Source of the DNA: Xanthocytophaga agilis
GTDB lineage: Bacteria; Bacteroidota; Bacteroidia; Cytophagales; 172606-1
Length of the DNA stretch: 64,000 nucleotides
NCBI RefSeq assembly: GCF_030068605.1
Contig: NZ_JASJOU010000001.1
Location: 992,001-1,056,000 of the forward strand
Reading direction: 5' to 3'
In this document: positions 8,729 through 17,553 of the stretch, one piece after another
How positions within the stretch are numbered: the first letter of the stretch is position 1
Layout of the letters: every line of letters starts with the position of its first letter
Translations under genes and position numbers: made by a program
Notes under the pieces: generated by a model
Database searches by the model: none
Told to the model about the DNA's origin: nothing
The model's input: only the letters and a program-made list of their open reading frames with translations

Positions 8729-10285
8729 ATGTTAACGATGAGAAAGTTAATTTTAAAATATAGTTCTATTTTACTGGTAACGTCTGGGTTGGTTTTCCTA
8801 CCATCCTGTGATAATAACTTTGAAGCCATTAATACTAATCCAAATACAGTACCTGTCCTTACTCCATCACTTATGTTTAGTAAAGCATTATATGATGGAG
8901 CGGCTAATAGTGGAAATAAGGGAAGTTTGTTATTTGGTTTGATGCAGTATACTACTAGTTATAATGATGTAGAGGGCTTTGGATCAAAATATGTGGCTTC
9001 TCAAGTAAATGCTACTGGAGCAGTCTTTAACAATTCATATCCTACTCAGATTAACGAAATAGAAGAGGTTATTAAAGCTGTAAAAGTTGATCCTGCTAAA
9101 ATCAACATGTATGCAATGGCTCGTATATGGCGAGTCTATTGCTTCAGTCGGCTGACAGATTTGTATGGGGATATTCCTTATAGTGAAGCTGCTCAGGGAT
9201 ATAATCTTAAAAACTATCAGCCAAAGTATGATGCTCAAAGTGCTATTTATGCGGATATGTTGAAGGAACTTGATGAAGCTGCTGCTGCTCTGGACCCAGC
9301 ACAAACTTTGACATATGGTTCTTCCGATCTTATTTATGGAGGAAATGTTGGAAAGTGGAAGAAGTTTGCCTATTCCTTAATGCTTAGATTGGGTATGCGC
9401 CTTACCAAAGTGGAAGAAGCAACAGCACAAAGTTGGGTTACTAAAGCAATTGCAGGAGGTGTAATCAGAGACTATGCGGATATTGCTAAGATGAGCTATA
9501 CAGCTTCTGGCCAGAATATCAATAAAAACCCTATTGCGTGGCAACTGCTTAATGATAATTATATCAGAGCGAATGGGGTTGACAATACAGAAGGGGGTAA
9601 ATACCAGAAAGTATTTATTGATTCTCTAAAAGCGAATAACGATCCTAGATTAGGTGTTCTTGCTGTAGTATATGTAAACGGAGTGGCTAGTTCTGATGAG
9701 AGCATCCAGAAAGGAATGCCTGCAACCATTAATGGTACTAAACCAGCTGATTTTGTCACTTATTCAGAGCCAAAACAGACTACTGTATTACGTGTGGATG
9801 CACCTTTGTTGCTATTCACTGTGGCAGAGTCTGACTTTTTACTAGCTGAGGCAGCTTTGAGAAATTGGTATACAACGGAAACTGCCTCTGATTTATATGA
9901 AGCAGGAATTCGTGCTGCCATGAAGCAGTGGGACCTTATCAGTGGTATTGCCGATGTTATTGATCAAGGTAGAATCAATAGTTATGTAACAGCACATACG
10001 CTACATAGTAGTGCTTCTGTAGAAGAGCAAAAAGAACAAATATATAATCAATTCTGGCTGGGACTTTTCCCTGATGCGCAGGAAGTGTATAATAACTATC
10101 GTAGAACAGGCTATCCAGCTTTGGTTCCGAATGTATATCCTGGCAATGCAACTGGTGGTCAGATATTTCGTAGATTCCTCTACCCGGTTAGCGAACAAAC
10201 GTTAAATCGAGCTTCTTACAATGATGCAGTAGCCAATCAGGGTGCTGATGATCTGATGACTAAAATTTGGTGGGATAAACAATAA
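8729..10285 (+). CDS. SusD/RagB-family surface lipoprotein (SusD-like_2 type)
   Basis: 518 residues with a lipoprotein signal (lipobox FLPSC, Cys27) and the INTNPN motif that opens SusD-like_2 proteins. Further family features are ARIWRVYCFSRLTDLYGDIP around 130 and a C-terminal region rich in aromatic residues (YNNYRRTGYPALVPN). It follows SusC by 8 bp, so the two are co-transcribed and should form the usual lid-and-barrel uptake complex. Start could be the first ATG (8729) or the in-frame ATG at 8738. Ligand not predictable beyond the neighbouring hydrolases. Confidence 0.92.
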   Translation: MLTMRKLILKYSSILLVTSGLVFLPSCDNNFEAINTNPNTVPVLTPSLMFSKALYDGAANSGNKGSLLFGLMQYTTSYNDVEGFGSKYVASQVNATGAVFNNSYPTQINEIEEVIKAVKVDPAKINMYAMARIWRVYCFSRLTDLYGDIPYSEAAQGYNLKNYQPKYDAQSAIYADMLKELDEAAAALDPAQTLTYGSSDLIYGGNVGKWKKFAYSLMLRLGMRLTKVEEATAQSWVTKAIAGGVIRDYADIAKMSYTASGQNINKNPIAWQLLNDNYIRANGVDNTEGGKYQKVFIDSLKANNDPRLGVLAVVYVNGVASSDESIQKGMPATINGTKPADFVTYSEPKQTTVLRVDAPLLLFTVAESDFLLAEAALRNWYTTETASDLYEAGIRAAMKQWDLISGIADVIDQGRINSYVTAHTLHSSASVEEQKEQIYNQFWLGLFPDAQEVYNNYRRTGYPALVPNVYPGNATGGQIFRRFLYPVSEQTLNRASYNDAVANQGADDLMTKIWWDKQ

Positions 10286-10341
10286 CACCTGCGACGTACA
10301 CTGAATAAATTAAAAGAGTAAATAATTTAATAAGGATTAAT

Positions 10342-12621
10342 ATGCGATTTCTTTTCTTAACAGTAAGCATATTATTAGGGTGTTTAAATCAACTGTTGGC
10401 TCAGTCGGCTTTGCTGGCTGAGCCTCCTATTATCCCAATTCCGGTTTTGTATCAACAACATATCGGAACTTTTCAAGTTACAGCCAAAACCATTATTCTC
10501 TTCGATACATCTGTTGAGGACTCGGTTTATTCCTTCTTCCAGCAATCATTAACTATACTAACAAAATCTGCCTTGCCTATTCATAAAAAAGGTAGGGCAG
10601 ATTATATAAAGTTCTCAATCAATCCTCAACAAATTACAGAACCTGAAGGATATTCTTTAGCTATTACTTCCAGTACTGTAGTCCTTGTCGGGCATGATAA
10701 AGCTGGATTGTTCTATGGTTTTCAGTCCCTTCTTCAATTATTCTCCCGGTCACTGATTATTCCTGCTTGCTTTATCAAAGATCATCCGCGATTTAGTTAT
10801 CGGGGTATGCATCTGGATGTGAGTCGCAATTTTTTTCCTGTCAGTTTTATTAAAAAATACATAGATATACTGGCTTATTATAAATTCAATACTTTTCACT
10901 GGCATTTGACTGATGATCAGGGCTGGCGTATTGAAATCAAAAAATATCCTTTGTTGCAGCAAATTGCAGCATACCGAAACGAAACACTTATCGGACACAA
11001 AAAAGAACTTCCCCATCATTTTGATGGGAAAAAATATGGAGGGTATTATACCCAGAATGAAATCAAAGAAGTAATAGAGTATGCAACACAACGAAGTATT
11101 ACCATAATTCCTGAAATAGAAATGCCTGGGCATGCCATGGCTGCCTTGTCTGCCTATCCACAGTATGGTTGTACAGGTGGTCCTTATTCCGCTGCAACTT
11201 TTTGGGGGATTTTTGATGAAGTATATTGTGCAGGAAATGATAGTACTTTTATTTTTCTGCAAAATGTACTGGATGAGGTTATTTCTTTGTTTCCCACTAC
11301 TTACATTCATGTAGGGGGAGATGAATGTGTTAAGACAAAATGGAAATCATGTCCAAAATGTCAGAAACGAATCCAGATAGAGCATCTAAAGGATGAAGAT
11401 GAGTTGCAAAGTTACTTTATCAAACGAATTGGAGATTATATATATAGTAAGGGGCGAAAGATTATAGGTTGGGACGAGATATTAGAAGGTGGTTTACCTC
11501 CTGATGCAACGGTAATGAGCTGGAGAGGAATAGAAGGAGGGATAGATGCAATCCGACAAAAGCATAATGCCATTATGACGCCAGAGAGTCATGTGTATCT
11601 GGATTACTATCAATCCTTATATCCTCAGGAACCTTTAGCTGCAGCGGGTTATACCCCTTTATCTAAAGTGTATGCCTATGAACCAATTCCTGCTGATTTC
11701 AGTCCAGAAGATACAAAATATTTGATAGGTATTCAGGGGAATATCTGGACAGAATATATGCCTACTTCTCAGAAAGTTGAATATATGATGTTGCCCAGAG
11801 CATTGGCTATTGCTGAACTTGCCTGGAGTAAATCGGAAAAAAAGAACTACTCAGACTTTTTGCGAAGAGTTAGAATGCACCAGGAAATTATGAAAACCAA
11901 AGGTATAAATTGTGCGGATGTGTTCGATGAAATTACAGATTCTGTTACAATAAAAACCGATCAACTTCCCATACTTCACTTGTCTACTTCTTCACCAAAA
12001 TCAGAAATTTACTATACTCTCGATGGCTCAAATCCAAGTATTTCAAGTTTACTATATAAAGCTCCAATCGAAATTGTAAAATCTAGAACAGTCAGAGCTG
12101 CTGTGTTTTTTGAAGGAAAACAAAAGGGAAGGGTATTTGAAAAAGACTTTCATATCAGTAAATCCATTGGAAAACCTGTATCATTTACACCCACGCCCAA
12201 AGGAAATTACAAGCCTGTTAATAACCTGACAACTGTGAACGGGATAGTGGGTACAACCCGATACAATACAGGGGAGTGGGTAGGCTTTCAGGATACAAAC
12301 GTAGAGGTCCAGGTTGATTTGCAAACCATACAAACTGTTTCTGACTTAAGGATTAATGTATTGGTATATCATTGGCAACGAATGTGGGCACCTATTCAAC
12401 TTGTTTTTTCTGTTTCTGAGAATGGACAATCTTTTAAAGAGGTATATACTCATACTAACTTTCCTATCAACGGAATCAATTCAGTTCATGCAAGTCTACA
12501 ACAACCTCTTAAAGCAAGATATATTAGAATCAAAGCTATTAACCCGGCTAGTATTCCTGCTGGAGAATATGGTGCAGGGGGAAGGCCCTGGTTGCTAGTG
12601 GATGAGTTTGAAGTCAATTAA
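10342..12621 (+). CDS. GH20 beta-N-acetylhexosaminidase, exported
   Basis: 759 residues. Signal sequence at 1-21 (LLAQ cleavage, or LLGC acting as a lipobox; I cannot decide). A GH20b N-terminal domain (about 30-145) precedes the GH20 catalytic barrel (about 148-500) with YRGMHLDVSRNFFPV, FNTFHWHLTDDQGWRIEIKK and the catalytic pair Asp327-Glu328 in HVGGDEC. The C-terminus (about 540-759) carries a chitobiase-type HEX_C segment (IYYTLDGSNPS) and an F5/8-type (discoidin-like) carbohydrate-binding domain. It releases terminal GlcNAc/GalNAc from glycans or muropeptides. It sits between SusD and a fucosidase on the same strand, as in polysaccharide utilisation loci. Confidence 0.93.
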   Translation: MRFLFLTVSILLGCLNQLLAQSALLAEPPIIPIPVLYQQHIGTFQVTAKTIILFDTSVEDSVYSFFQQSLTILTKSALPIHKKGRADYIKFSINPQQITEPEGYSLAITSSTVVLVGHDKAGLFYGFQSLLQLFSRSLIIPACFIKDHPRFSYRGMHLDVSRNFFPVSFIKKYIDILAYYKFNTFHWHLTDDQGWRIEIKKYPLLQQIAAYRNETLIGHKKELPHHFDGKKYGGYYTQNEIKEVIEYATQRSITIIPEIEMPGHAMAALSAYPQYGCTGGPYSAATFWGIFDEVYCAGNDSTFIFLQNVLDEVISLFPTTYIHVGGDECVKTKWKSCPKCQKRIQIEHLKDEDELQSYFIKRIGDYIYSKGRKIIGWDEILEGGLPPDATVMSWRGIEGGIDAIRQKHNAIMTPESHVYLDYYQSLYPQEPLAAAGYTPLSKVYAYEPIPADFSPEDTKYLIGIQGNIWTEYMPTSQKVEYMMLPRALAIAELAWSKSEKKNYSDFLRRVRMHQEIMKTKGINCADVFDEITDSVTIKTDQLPILHLSTSSPKSEIYYTLDGSNPSISSLLYKAPIEIVKSRTVRAAVFFEGKQKGRVFEKDFHISKSIGKPVSFTPTPKGNYKPVNNLTTVNGIVGTTRYNTGEWVGFQDTNVEVQVDLQTIQTVSDLRINVLVYHWQRMWAPIQLVFSVSENGQSFKEVYTHTNFPINGINSVHASLQQPLKARYIRIKAINPASIPAGEYGAGGRPWLLVDEFEVN

Positions 12622-12731
12622 TCCTAAACTATTTAGAATGTATTTATATTTTAACTTATGTTAACTAGATGCTGAATCACTGATCAGTTTCTACAATTAT
12701 TCAATTCACTTATTACCTATTTTAGTATTTT

Positions 12732-14378
12732 ATGAGATTTTTCGGACTTTTTGGGATTTTGCTTTTTGTTTTCTGTGGTATTACCAACGCTCAGATAACA
12801 GGAGCCAATCTTAATAAACCAGAAAGAGAGGAGTGGTTAAAAGATGCAGGGTTTGGTATGTTTATTCACTGGAATATGGATGTACAGTTGGGCTTGGTAA
12901 TCAGTCATTCTCTGGTAGGCGCATCAGAAGATTATATAGAAAGATATATTCACGAATTACCACAAACTTTTAATCCCACAGATTGGAATGCTGAACGCAT
13001 GGTAATAATGGCCAAAAACGCAGGGATGAAGTATATCATGTTTACAACCAAACATCATGCTGGCTTTTGTATGTGGGATACCAAAACTACAGACTTCAAC
13101 ATAATGCATACTCCTTATCAGAAAGACATTGTCAAACAGTATGTTGAAGCCTGTCACAAATGGGGAGTAGCTGTTGGATTTTACTATTCGCCAGAGGATT
13201 TTGTATTTGCTTATCGTAATGGAATGAAGGATATAACCCGTGATGATCATTGGGAAAAAGCAAAACCATTTCAGGAGAAATACAAAGCATTTGTATTGGA
13301 ACAATGCAAAGAATTAATGACTCAATATGGACAGGTTGACTTGTTTTTTATAGATAGTGACGTTTTACGGGAAGAAGTAAAACAAGCTATATGGAAATAT
13401 CAACCGAATTGTTTAGTTACCAGAGGGGTCTTACCCACACCTGAGCAGCAGCTACCTGGAGAGACATTAACCACTGCCTGGGAAAGTTGTATGACGATGG
13501 GTACAGATTGGGGATACAAACCAACAAATGAACACTATAAGTCAGGAACGGAACTTATTGACATTCTTATCGAGTCTCGTGCAAAAGGAGGATCTTACCT
13601 GTTGAATGTAGGACCTACTCAGTGGGGTAATGTAAATGAAGGACAAGAAGGACGTCTAATGGAAATTGGAGCCTGGCATTTTATTAATCAGGAAGCAATA
13701 CATAATGTTCGTCCATGGATTGTAAAAAATGAAGGTGATATCTGGTTTACCAAAAAGAAAGATGAAAATACAGTGTATGCTTACATAAGGAATATGCCAG
13801 AATGGCCACGTGGCGAACGAAGAAGCTTTGTATTAAAATCTGTGAAGGCAACTGCAAAAACGGAGATTAGTGTTTTAGGGCAGACAGGTAATGTAGTAGA
13901 ATACCAACCTTCGAATAATGGAAAAGCAACTTTTGAGCAAACTTCGGAAGGATTAAAAATATCTGTAGTGCGTGCTCAACGCATTTATAATAACCATAAG
14001 TGGCCCAATCCGATTGTAGTTAAATTAAAAAATGTTGAACCTGCTTTAGAAACAGCACATTTTGGTACAGTAAAGGCTGAAAAACAGACAAATGGTAATT
14101 TAAAGTTAACTGCTAACCTGACAGCTTTAGGAAATGGCAAACAATTTCAGCTTGGATTTGAATACAGGCCTGTACAAAGTACACTGAACGAAGAGTTTAA
14201 TGAAAAATGGACATCAACAGATGTATTTCCAGTTACTAAAAAAGGAATGCATAGTCTGGAAATTGTAAAAAGCAACATCGTTTCCTATGATGAGATAGAA
14301 TACAGGGCAATATTGTATCAGGATGGTTTAAAGATAGAAGGTAATGTTTTAAAGATTAGTAAGTTAAAACTGGAATGA
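12732..14378 (+). CDS. GH29 alpha-L-fucosidase-like glycoside hydrolase, exported
   Basis: 548 residues. Signal peptide 1-20 (MRFFGLFGILLFVFCGITNA), then a GH29 barrel: DAGFGMFIHWNMD, MKYIMFTTKHHAGFCMWDTK, VAVGFYYSPEDF, then the likely nucleophile Asp208 in VDLFFIDSDV. GGSYLLNVGPTQWGNV near 290 is a standard GH29 landmark. A C-terminal beta domain follows (about 340-548). The usual WxD nucleophile context is FID here, so substrate preference could differ from classical fucosidases. It lies between GH20 and the permease and probably trims fucose from the same substrate. Confidence 0.85.
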   Translation: MRFFGLFGILLFVFCGITNAQITGANLNKPEREEWLKDAGFGMFIHWNMDVQLGLVISHSLVGASEDYIERYIHELPQTFNPTDWNAERMVIMAKNAGMKYIMFTTKHHAGFCMWDTKTTDFNIMHTPYQKDIVKQYVEACHKWGVAVGFYYSPEDFVFAYRNGMKDITRDDHWEKAKPFQEKYKAFVLEQCKELMTQYGQVDLFFIDSDVLREEVKQAIWKYQPNCLVTRGVLPTPEQQLPGETLTTAWESCMTMGTDWGYKPTNEHYKSGTELIDILIESRAKGGSYLLNVGPTQWGNVNEGQEGRLMEIGAWHFINQEAIHNVRPWIVKNEGDIWFTKKKDENTVYAYIRNMPEWPRGERRSFVLKSVKATAKTEISVLGQTGNVVEYQPSNNGKATFEQTSEGLKISVVRAQRIYNNHKWPNPIVVKLKNVEPALETAHFGTVKAEKQTNGNLKLTANLTALGNGKQFQLGFEYRPVQSTLNEEFNEKWTSTDVFPVTKKGMHSLEIVKSNIVSYDEIEYRAILYQDGLKIEGNVLKISKLKLE

Positions 14379-14431
14379 GTCTTTCCGCATTACCTGACTT
14401 ATTAGAACAAATCACCTGTACCTGAATTGTA

Positions 14432-15745
14432 ATGGCTGTACTTAGCGTTGTATTTTGTATTGCCCTCCTGATTATATTGATCAGCTGGGCTAAATTAAAT
14501 GCTTTTATCTCTTTTTTGATTGTATCTGTTATTGCAGGGTTCCTGCTAAAGTTGCCACTAACGGGAATAGTGGGTGCCATTCAAAAAGGGATGGGGGATA
14601 CTCTGGGATCATTGGTTGGTATTATTGTATTGGGAGCTATGTTGGGAAAGTTAGTAGCTGAAAGTGGAGCCGCCCAGCAAATTGCTTCTGTCATGATGCA
14701 GTTGTTTGGTCCAAAGAATATTCAGTGGGGACTTGTCTGCACAGGTTTCATTATTGGGATACCTTTGTTTTATAGTGTGGGTTTTGTATTAATGATCCCG
14801 TTAATCTTTTCAGTGGTCTATCGGTACAAAATACCTGCTGTATATATAGGATTACCCATGCTGGCATCTTTATCTGTTGCACATGGTTTTTTGCCTCCGC
14901 ATCCTTCTCCGGCTGCACTGGTGAATCAGTTTAATGCCAATATGGGCTTAACCTTGATTTATGGATTGGTAATTGCTGTTCCTACTATTATAGTAGCCGG
15001 GCCGATTTTTTCAAAGACGTTGAAATCTATTCAAAATGAACCTTTGAAGGCTTTTGTGAAAGAAGAGAAAAACGAAAGATCGTTACCTGGAAAGGCAAAT
15101 AGCTTTTTAACTTCTTTACTTCCTGTCTTTTTACTCGTTCTAACTATAACTCTTTCTTTTAGATTAGATCCTAATGGGATACCTGTACAAATAACAACTT
15201 TTATCGGTGAGCCTATCAGTGTAATGCTGATATCTGTGTTTGTTGCTACATTTAGTCTTGGTGTAGGGCAGGGAAGGTCTATCTCTCAGGTAATGCAGAT
15301 CTATGAAGGTGCTGTTAAAGATGTTGCAATGATTATACTGATTATTGCTGGAGCAGGAGCATTGAAGCAGATTCTGACAGAAAGTGGTGTGAGTAAAGAG
15401 ATTGCCGATAGTTTACAATATTTGTCTCTGCCTTCTCTGGTACTGGCATGGCTCATTGCTGCTATTATTCGGGTATGCATAGGTTCTGCCACAATTGCCG
15501 GACTTACAACTGCCAGTATGGTTGCTCCTTTGATTGTGCAGCAACATGTTAATCCAAACCTTATGGTGTTATCTATTGGTGCTGGTAGTCTGATGTTTTC
15601 TCATGTGAATGATCCTGGTTTCTGGATGTTTAAAGAGTACTTCAATCTTTCTTTAAAAGATACACTTCGCTCCTGGTCGCTGATGGAAACAATTGTTTCG
15701 TTTTCTGGGTTATTTGGTGTGCTTCTATTGGATAGTTTTCTCTAA
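14432..15745 (+). CDS. GntP-family permease (gluconate/D-serine type)
   Basis: 437 residues with about 12 hydrophobic segments and GntP-family blocks: IVLGAMLGKLVAESGAAQQIA, GIPLFYSVGFVLMIPL, GFLPPHPSPAALV and a C-terminal SHVNDPGFWMFKEYF. GntP carriers import gluconate, other sugar acids or D-serine by proton symport. Because the next genes encode a RidA protein, a D-threonine aldolase/D-serine dehydratase homologue and an M19 dipeptidase, a D-amino acid is the favoured cargo here (inference). The start at 14432 is 53 bp after the fucosidase stop. Confidence 0.88.
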   Translation: MAVLSVVFCIALLIILISWAKLNAFISFLIVSVIAGFLLKLPLTGIVGAIQKGMGDTLGSLVGIIVLGAMLGKLVAESGAAQQIASVMMQLFGPKNIQWGLVCTGFIIGIPLFYSVGFVLMIPLIFSVVYRYKIPAVYIGLPMLASLSVAHGFLPPHPSPAALVNQFNANMGLTLIYGLVIAVPTIIVAGPIFSKTLKSIQNEPLKAFVKEEKNERSLPGKANSFLTSLLPVFLLVLTITLSFRLDPNGIPVQITTFIGEPISVMLISVFVATFSLGVGQGRSISQVMQIYEGAVKDVAMIILIIAGAGALKQILTESGVSKEIADSLQYLSLPSLVLAWLIAAIIRVCIGSATIAGLTTASMVAPLIVQQHVNPNLMVLSIGAGSLMFSHVNDPGFWMFKEYFNLSLKDTLRSWSLMETIVSFSGLFGVLLLDSFL

Positions 15746-15861
15746 CTGATAATTAAAACGAATAGTTAAAAAATATTGATTCCAGTAAGGATTGAGTAAA
15801 ATTTTTTCCTTTGCTTTGCCGACTTATACATTTTATTCTATTATTTATATTTTTTATTCCT

Positions 15862-16347
15862 ATGCAGACAGATTTAATAACAGAAATGACACCTTCCCAA
15901 GCCTTTGCTAAGCTTGGACTATCTCTTCCTCCGGCACCACTACCGTTAGGAGTTTACAAACCTTATCTTATTGATGGAAAATATCTGTATGTGTCCGGAC
16001 ATGGACCTGTGCAGGATGATAAAAGCCTGATTATCGGTCGTATAGGCCAAGATATGGATATTGAGCAAGGTAAATTAGCTGCCCGACAAGTTGGATTGAC
16101 TATTCTTTCCACCATTACAACACATGTAGGTAGCCTGGATAAGGTAAAACGGGTAATTAAAATTTTAGGTATGGTAAACTGTACTTCTGATTTCGAACGC
16201 CACCCGTATGTAATCAACGGTTGTAGTGAGTTATTCGCTAAAATATGGGGAGAAGAAAATGGCATAGGTGTACGTAGTGCAGTAGGTATGGGTACCTTGC
16301 CTGATAATATTCCAGTAGAGATTGAAGCGTTATTCGAACTGGCTTAA
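15862..16347 (+). CDS. RidA/YjgF-family protein (enamine/imine deaminase-like)
   Basis: 161 residues from the ATG at 15862. An upstream start at 15811 would add a stretch of hydrophobic residues not usual in this family. It matches the longer YjgF-endoribonuclease-like subfamily: MTPSQAFAKLGLSLPPAPLPLG, LYVSGHGPVQ, QVGLTILSTI, VKRVIKILGMVNC, GVRSAVGMGTLPDNIPVEIEA. RidA proteins hydrolyse reactive enamine/imine intermediates released by PLP-dependent serine/threonine dehydratases. The next gene, 3 bp away, is exactly such a PLP enzyme, which fits this role. Cytosolic. Confidence 0.85.
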   Translation: MQTDLITEMTPSQAFAKLGLSLPPAPLPLGVYKPYLIDGKYLYVSGHGPVQDDKSLIIGRIGQDMDIEQGKLAARQVGLTILSTITTHVGSLDKVKRVIKILGMVNCTSDFERHPYVINGCSELFAKIWGEENGIGVRSAVGMGTLPDNIPVEIEALFELA

Positions 16348-16350
16348 GAC

Positions 16351-17466
16351 ATGAGCAATGAACCATGGTATGTAATCAAGGATATTGACAAGCTGGATTC
16401 ACCTGCATTGGTGGTATATCCTGATCGTGTAAAGCATAATATTGCTGTACTTAAAGATTTTGTTTCAGATACAAATCGTCTGAGACCGCATGTAAAAACG
16501 CATAAATCCATAGAAGTAACACAATTGCTTCTGGAAGCAGGTATACATAAGTTCAAATGTGCTACAATTGCTGAAGCTGAGATGCTGGCTATAGCTGGGG
16601 CAAAAGATATATTGTTGGCTTATCAACCGACAGAGCCTAAAATGCATCGGCTAATCCCTCTGATTCAACAATATCCCACTATTCACTTTAGTTGTCTGGT
16701 AGATAATACTGAGTCAGCCCGGATGATTTCAAATCTGGCGGATATTTCAGAAATCCAGGTATCTGTGTTTATTGATGTCAATGTTGGAATGAATCGGACA
16801 GGTATTTTACCTGATCAGGAAGCATTCAACCTATTTGAGAATTTAGCAGGTTTTTCAGGTACTAGACCACTGGGATTTCATGCATATGATGGACATATTC
16901 GTGAAACAGATCTTGAGGTAAGAAAACAATTATGTGCTGAGGCATTGCAACCTGTTTTGAATATATGTGATCAGCTTGAAATGAAAGGGTATGAAAAACC
17001 TGTGATCGTTGCAGGTGGAAGTCCGACATTTCCGGTTCATGCTGTAAATGAACGGGTCGAGTGTAGTCCTGGTACGTTTGTGTATTGGGATAAAGGATAT
17101 CAGAGCTCGTTTCCTGAACAACCTTTTCTCACAGCTACCTTAGTTGTGACACGAGTAGTGTCTTTACCAAGTCCTTCTCATATTTGTGTGGATTTGGGAC
17201 ATAAATCTATTGCAGCTGAAAATGAACTTAACCGAAGAGTATATTTTCTTAATGCTCCTGATCTAAAACCTGTTGGGCAAAGTGAAGAACATTTAGTACT
17301 TGAAGCTGGTGAAGGACATTTTTATCAGGTAGGTGATGTCCTGTATGGACTACCTTATCATGTGTGTCCAACATGTGCTTTATATGAAAAAGCATATACA
17401 ATCGAAAATGGAATACAGACTGATACCTGGAAAACAATAGCCCGTGATCGAAGTATTCATTATTAA
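16351..17466 (+). CDS. D-threonine aldolase / D-serine dehydratase-like PLP enzyme
   Basis: 371 residues with an alanine-racemase-type N-terminal barrel and a C-terminal D-serine dehydratase-like domain. The PLP lysine is expected at Lys49 in RPHVKTHKS. The metal pair His337-x-Cys339 (PYHVCPT) matches the zinc ligands of D-serine dehydratase and metal-dependent D-threonine aldolase. DVNVGMNRTG and HAYDGHIRE are further family blocks. Products would be pyruvate plus ammonia from D-serine, or glycine plus acetaldehyde from D-threonine; the sequence alone does not decide. It is tightly linked to the RidA gene upstream and ends at a strong terminator. Confidence 0.85.
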   Translation: MSNEPWYVIKDIDKLDSPALVVYPDRVKHNIAVLKDFVSDTNRLRPHVKTHKSIEVTQLLLEAGIHKFKCATIAEAEMLAIAGAKDILLAYQPTEPKMHRLIPLIQQYPTIHFSCLVDNTESARMISNLADISEIQVSVFIDVNVGMNRTGILPDQEAFNLFENLAGFSGTRPLGFHAYDGHIRETDLEVRKQLCAEALQPVLNICDQLEMKGYEKPVIVAGGSPTFPVHAVNERVECSPGTFVYWDKGYQSSFPEQPFLTATLVVTRVVSLPSPSHICVDLGHKSIAAENELNRRVYFLNAPDLKPVGQSEEHLVLEAGEGHFYQVGDVLYGLPYHVCPTCALYEKAYTIENGIQTDTWKTIARDRSIHY

Positions 17467-17487
17467 GGTTTCTTTTTTACGAATATC

Positions 17488-17519
17488 AAAGGCTAAAAGG
17501 TCTCTCTTTTAGCCTTTTT
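17488..17519 (+). terminator. Rho-independent terminator after the PLP enzyme gene
   Basis: Perfect stem GGCTAAAAG (17491-17499) / CTTTTAGCC (17506-17514) followed by T5, 25 bp after the stop codon. It separates the dipeptidase gene from the preceding genes, at least partly. Confidence 0.9.
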
Positions 17520-17553
17520 AAATTGTATCAAAATTTTAAGATTGAGAAATACT

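Noticed and set aside
10750-11310. 186-residue ORF antisense to the GH20 gene
   Set aside because: It lies inside the catalytic barrel of a clear GH20 gene on the other strand. Its length reflects codon use, not a gene.
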